DNA of 5,441 nucleotides from Thermoleophilia bacterium. Lineage in GTDB: Bacteria; Actinomycetota; Thermoleophilia; Gaiellales; Gaiellaceae. Below are positions 4,215-5,441 of this stretch, piece after piece (position 1 is the stretch's first letter; each line of letters starts with the position of its first letter). Location: NCBI GenBank assembly GCA_013362295.1, contig JABFWJ010000249.1:1-5441 (forward strand), read 5' to 3'. The position numbers and the translations under genes are program-made. The notes below the pieces were generated by a model. It searched no databases, was not told the DNA's origin, and saw only the letters and a list, made by a program, of their open reading frames with translations.

Positions 4215-5441
4215 CCGCCGGATCGCGTCGCGCACGACGTCGAGTCGCGCCGGCGAGACGCTGAGCTCGTCGACGCCGAGCTGTACGAGCAGCGGCGTCA
4301 ACGCGGCCTCTCCGGCAGCCTCCCCGCAGACCTCCACCGTGATGCCCGCGGCGTGCGCGGCGCCGATCGTTCGCCGGATCAGCTCGACGACCGCCGGGTC
4401 GGCCGCGTCGAGCGGCGATGCCTCGCGCTCCTCGCGATCGAGACCGAGCGTCGTCGCGACGAGGTCGTTCGTCCCGATCGAGAAGAAGTCCGACACGACG
4501 GCGAGCTCGTGCGAGCGCGTCGCGCCGAGCGGCGTCTCGATCATCGCTCCGAGCTGGGGCAGGGGACGGCGCGCGGTCGCCGCGGCGCGCCGTAGCACGC
4601 GTCTGACGGCAACGATCTGGACGGGCGACTCGACGAGCGGGAGCATGACCCGCAGCCTCGTCCCGGCGCCGGCGCGGAGGATGCCGACGAGCTGCGCCTC
4701 CAGCGCGTCCTCGTGCTCGAGCGCCAACGCGATCCCCCGCCCGCCGCGCCCGAGCAGGAACGGCGGAGTCTTGTCGGCGCCGAAGTCGAGTGTCCGGACC
4801 GTCACGACGCGTCCGGCGAAGAGCGCGAGCGTGTCGACGAGCGCGTCGTGGTGCTGCTCCTCGGTCGGCCACCCCGCGGCGTCGAGGAACGCGAGCTCCG
4901 TGCGCACGAGCCCCAGCCCCTCGGCACCGCGCTCCGACGCCGCGGCCGCCTCCGCCGGCGTGCTGGCGTTCGCGAGCAGTCGAATCGCCCGGCCGTGAGC
5001 GGTGACGGCGGGCCGCCCGCGGCCGGCGGCGAGGCGCGCTCGCTCCTCGGCGTCACGGGCTGCGATCCGCCGGAAGCGCGCCCGCGTCTCCGAGGTCGGG
5101 CTCAACACTGCGGTCCCCTCAGTCCCGTCGACGATCAGCTCGTCGCGGGCGGACACCGCCAGGACGCCGGCCCCGAGACCTGCGGCCATCGGCACGCCGA
5201 GCGCCCGGGCCATGATCGCGGCATGCGAGGTCGCGGCACCCTCTGCGAGCGCGATGCCGAGCACGAGCCCCTCCTCGAGTCGCAGGTCGACCACCTCGGC
5301 GGGTCCGAGCTCGCGCGCGACGACGATCGCCGGCTCGGACGGCCCCTCGGCCGTGGTGTGGCCGGCAAGCGCACGCGCCGCACGCCGGCCGAGCTCGCGC
5401 AGGTCCTCCGCTCTGGCCGCGAGCAACGGATCCTTGAGCGC
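4152..5441 (-). CDS. ptsI: PTS Enzyme I (phosphoenolpyruvate-protein phosphotransferase), N-terminus outside window
   Basis: Enzyme I takes phosphate from PEP onto a histidine and passes it to HPr. The frame is open to the right edge, leaving 429 residues; by alignment with E. coli His189 about 115 N-terminal residues lie outside. Visible in order: the linker-type segment RAEDLRELGRR (9-19), the phospho-histidine segment GAATSHAAIMARALGVP (68-84, His73), GLGLVRTELAF (175-185), TVRTLDFGADK (214-224), the ETP segment GAMIETPLGA (298-307), DFFSIGTNDL (318-327) and VEVCGEAAGE (369-378) with the catalytic cysteine Cys372. PEP-binding arginines and the cysteine are kept, so activity is likely. Oddities: GAATSH replaces the usual GGxTSH, the NPaLGxR stretch before the QLxxILRA helix is shortened to GRGGRG, and the tail is about 20 residues short. 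It converges on HPr with a 63-bp overlap. Confidence 0.93.
   Translation of the reverse strand, partial: ALKDPLLAARAEDLRELGRRAARALAGHTTAEGPSEPAIVVARELGPAEVVDLRLEEGLVLGIALAEGAATSHAAIMARALGVPMAAGLGAGVLAVSARDELIVDGTEGTAVLSPTSETRARFRRIAARDAEERARLAAGRGRPAVTAHGRAIRLLANASTPAEAAAASERGAEGLGLVRTELAFLDAAGWPTEEQHHDALVDTLALFAGRVVTVRTLDFGADKTPPFLLGRGGRGIALALEHEDALEAQLVGILRAGAGTRLRVMLPLVESPVQIVAVRRVLRRAAATARRPLPQLGAMIETPLGATRSHELAVVSDFFSIGTNDLVATTLGLDREEREASPLDAADPAVVELIRRTIGAAHAAGITVEVCGEAAGEAALTPLLVQLGVDELSVSPARLDVVRDAIRRSGELGDELSELRDSRGGVVA

Noticed and set aside
5424..5426. TTG at 5426 (- strand) as the true start of Enzyme I
   Set aside because: The frame is open beyond it to the window edge, the upstream codons continue the EI pattern (LKDP), and a start here would remove much of the HPr-binding N-domain.
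1..5441. CRISPR array, tRNA, rRNA, insertion sequence or prophage genes
   Set aside because: No regularly spaced repeats, cloverleaf, transposase motifs or phage-like genes were seen; the window looks like ordinary chromosomal gene content.

Overview
The window is dense, GC-rich DNA (about 70% G+C by eye) with almost no intergenic space. Genes overlap or abut, GTG starts are used, and several starts have no Shine-Dalgarno sequence but carry a -10-like hexamer 6 to 9 nt upstream, as expected for leaderless mRNAs. These traits and the gene types point to a chromosome of a high-GC actinobacterium. A deep lineage such as Thermoleophilia is possible, but I cannot place it from sequence alone. I see no mobile element, RNA gene or CRISPR array, and no gene-free stretch over 300 bases.

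Left part (1-1509, + strand): the C-terminal end of an AlkA-type HhH-GPD DNA glycosylase, then a 6-phosphogluconolactonase (pgl) overlapping its end, then an ArsR-like winged-helix regulator whose ATG overlaps the pgl stop as ATGA. The regulator ends exactly where a convergent gene ends; the two stop codons together form TAGCTA.

Middle part (1510-2729): a divergent pair separated by 23 bp. One is a 210-residue all-helical, TPR-like protein of unknown function (- strand). The other is a short PrmC/HemK-like methyltransferase (+ strand) that starts where the catalytic domain of PrmC normally begins, so the release-factor-binding N-domain is absent.

Right part (2739-5441): a phosphotransferase (PTS) locus. 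An IclR-type regulator (- strand) is divergent from dhaM (+ strand), the IIA-like subunit of PEP-dependent dihydroxyacetone kinase. dhaM overlaps an HPr gene by 17 nt. A - strand Enzyme I gene, cut by the right edge, converges on HPr and overlaps its end by 63 bp. EI, HPr and DhaM together make a phosphate relay from PEP towards DhaK/DhaL, which are not in the window. In E. coli, DhaM is one fusion of IIA, HPr and an EI N-domain; here the parts are separate genes. The 47-bp region between iclR and dhaM holds a perfect 7-bp inverted repeat inside the predicted dhaM promoter, and two promoters that seem to face and overlap each other. IclR control of dihydroxyacetone or glycerol use is my inference.
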